Shown here: positions 63,370 through 64,000 of the stretch, piece by piece
Layout of the letters: every line of letters starts with the position of its first letter
Position numbering within the stretch: the stretch's first letter is position 1
NCBI RefSeq assembly: GCF_017355955.1
Contig: NZ_JAFFID010000001.1
Span: 2,728,001 to 2,792,000, forward strand
Length of the DNA: 64,000 nucleotides
Direction of reading: 5' to 3'
Source of the DNA: Sabulibacter ruber
Lineage (GTDB): Bacteria > Bacteroidota > Bacteroidia > Cytophagales > Hymenobacteraceae
Program-made: the position numbers and the translations under genes
Notes under the pieces: model-generated
Seen by the model: the letters and a program-made list of their open reading frames with translations, nothing else
Databases searched by the model: none
Told to the model about the DNA's origin: nothing

Positions 63370-64000
63370 ATGAAGAAAAACATTCCCAATTTCATTACCT
63401 GCCTTAACCTTCTCTGCGGTTGCCTTGCCATTGTATCGGTGTTTCAGCAAGACCTGGTTACTGCCGCGTACCTGGTGGTGGTAGCTGCCGCCCTTGATTT
63501 CATGGATGGCATGGTGGCCCGCGTGCTTAACACCTACTCAGAGATTGGCAAGCAACTGGATTCCCTGGCCGATATGGTTTCCTTTGGCGTGCTGCCCGGA
63601 GCCATGATGAGCCAGCTGCTGAGCCAAACACTGGAGAACAGCACCATTGGCTTGCCGGGGTATGTTGCCTACGCAGGCTTTATCATCACCATCTTCTCGG
63701 CACTCAGGCTGGCCAAATTCAACATTGATACCCGGCAGATCTCTTCCTTCATTGGAGTGCCCACGCCGGCCTGTACCATGTTTGTAATTTCCTTGCCGCT
63801 TATTTTGTCTAATGATGATTTTGGGTTGTCGCAGGTGATTCTGAACCCGTTTGTGCTGCTGGGTATTACGCTGCTGTTTTCGTTTCTACTGGTGGCCGAG
63901 CTGCCCCTGTTTGCGCTTAAGTTCAAGAACTTCGCCTGGAAAGGAAACCAAATCCGGTTTATTTTCATGGGACTTTCGGTTCTTTTATTTGCGGCGCTTA
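63370..64000 (+). CDS. pssA: CDP-diacylglycerol-serine O-phosphatidyltransferase (3' end cut off)
   Basis: This membrane enzyme makes phosphatidylserine, the precursor of phosphatidylethanolamine. The CDP-alcohol phosphotransferase motif D-G-x2-A-R-x8-G-x3-D-x3-D is complete in DFMDGMVARVLNTYSEIGKQ followed by LDSLAD. The N terminus KKNIPNFITCLNLLCG and several membrane helices match the PssA type found in Bacteroidota. The frame runs to the window edge with no stop. A palindrome copy (63316-63354) covers the stop of the preceding gene. Confidence 0.93.
   Translation, partial: MKKNIPNFITCLNLLCGCLAIVSVFQQDLVTAAYLVVVAAALDFMDGMVARVLNTYSEIGKQLDSLADMVSFGVLPGAMMSQLLSQTLENSTIGLPGYVAYAGFIITIFSALRLAKFNIDTRQISSFIGVPTPACTMFVISLPLILSNDDFGLSQVILNPFVLLGITLLFSFLLVAELPLFALKFKNFAWKGNQIRFIFMGLSVLLFAAL

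Noticed and set aside
1-64000. CRISPR arrays, tRNA or rRNA genes, prophage, toxin-antitoxin or defence genes
   Set aside because: No regularly spaced direct repeats, cloverleaf-like gaps, integrases or defence-type proteins were recognised. A tRNA scan would be decisive, but reading by eye found none.

Overview
The window reads as ordinary chromosome of an aerobic Bacteroidota bacterium, most likely order Cytophagales, family Hymenobacteraceae (Rufibacter/Pontibacter-like). The reasons are the full-length SprA of the type IX secretion system (T9SS), two secreted proteins with T9SS sorting tails, the 14-subunit Nuo operon with a short NuoG, the maeB-ruvA-sprA-gcvH-vanZ gene order, several TAnnTTTG (-7) promoter boxes and the lack of strong Shine-Dalgarno sequences. 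No rRNA, tRNA, CRISPR array, prophage or transposase was seen. The placement is inferred from protein character, not from a search.

Layout. 1-665 holds the end of a DUF2625 gene. 971-14812 (minus) is the respiratory complex I operon nuoA-N, read from a promoter at about 14.85 kb. A hairpin terminator and a new -7 box before nuoK suggest that nuoKLMN can also be transcribed separately. 15.2-17.1 kb carries a small secreted protein, TadA and a Mn-type superoxide dismutase. 17.1-17.65 kb is a cluster of REP-like palindromes. 17.65-19.1 kb is a divergent pair, a Fur-family repressor and a CPYC-type flavin disulfide oxidoreductase, sharing a 7-1-7 palindromic operator. 19.2-29.1 kb (plus) holds a DUF2339/DUF3999 membrane pair, a large VPS10/BNR propeller protein, a cell-wall amidase, an RDD membrane protein and MscL. 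29.2-37.9 kb is mostly minus: rlmN, a thioesterase, a T9SS cargo with tandem W-N-W repeats, an M28/QC-like lipoprotein, cysS and a membrane-anchored EEP-fold hydrolase; an LD-carboxypeptidase gene lies on the plus strand within it.

38.1-54.0 kb (plus) holds tatA-gatA-mltD, then maeB, ruvA, sprA, gcvH, a vanZ-like gene and a secreted M28 peptidase. 54.2-57.3 kb (minus) has an M43 metalloprotease with a T9SS tail and yicC. 57.4-58.1 kb is purQ. 58.3-62.6 kb (minus) has a TolB-like propeller/outer-membrane barrel fusion overlapping an FAD oxidoreductase gene. 62.7-64.0 kb has an MBL-fold hydrolase and the start of pssA.

The genes are mostly housekeeping (respiration, envelope, translation, purine synthesis, secretion). 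The least explained signal is non-coding: a family of about 36-40 bp palindromes, built around GTTTTCnnGAAAAC with complementary but variable arms, recurs in more than ten intergenic gaps. Two further sets of small REP-like palindromes share an AGTY...RACT core. No clearly new enzymatic or defence system was found.
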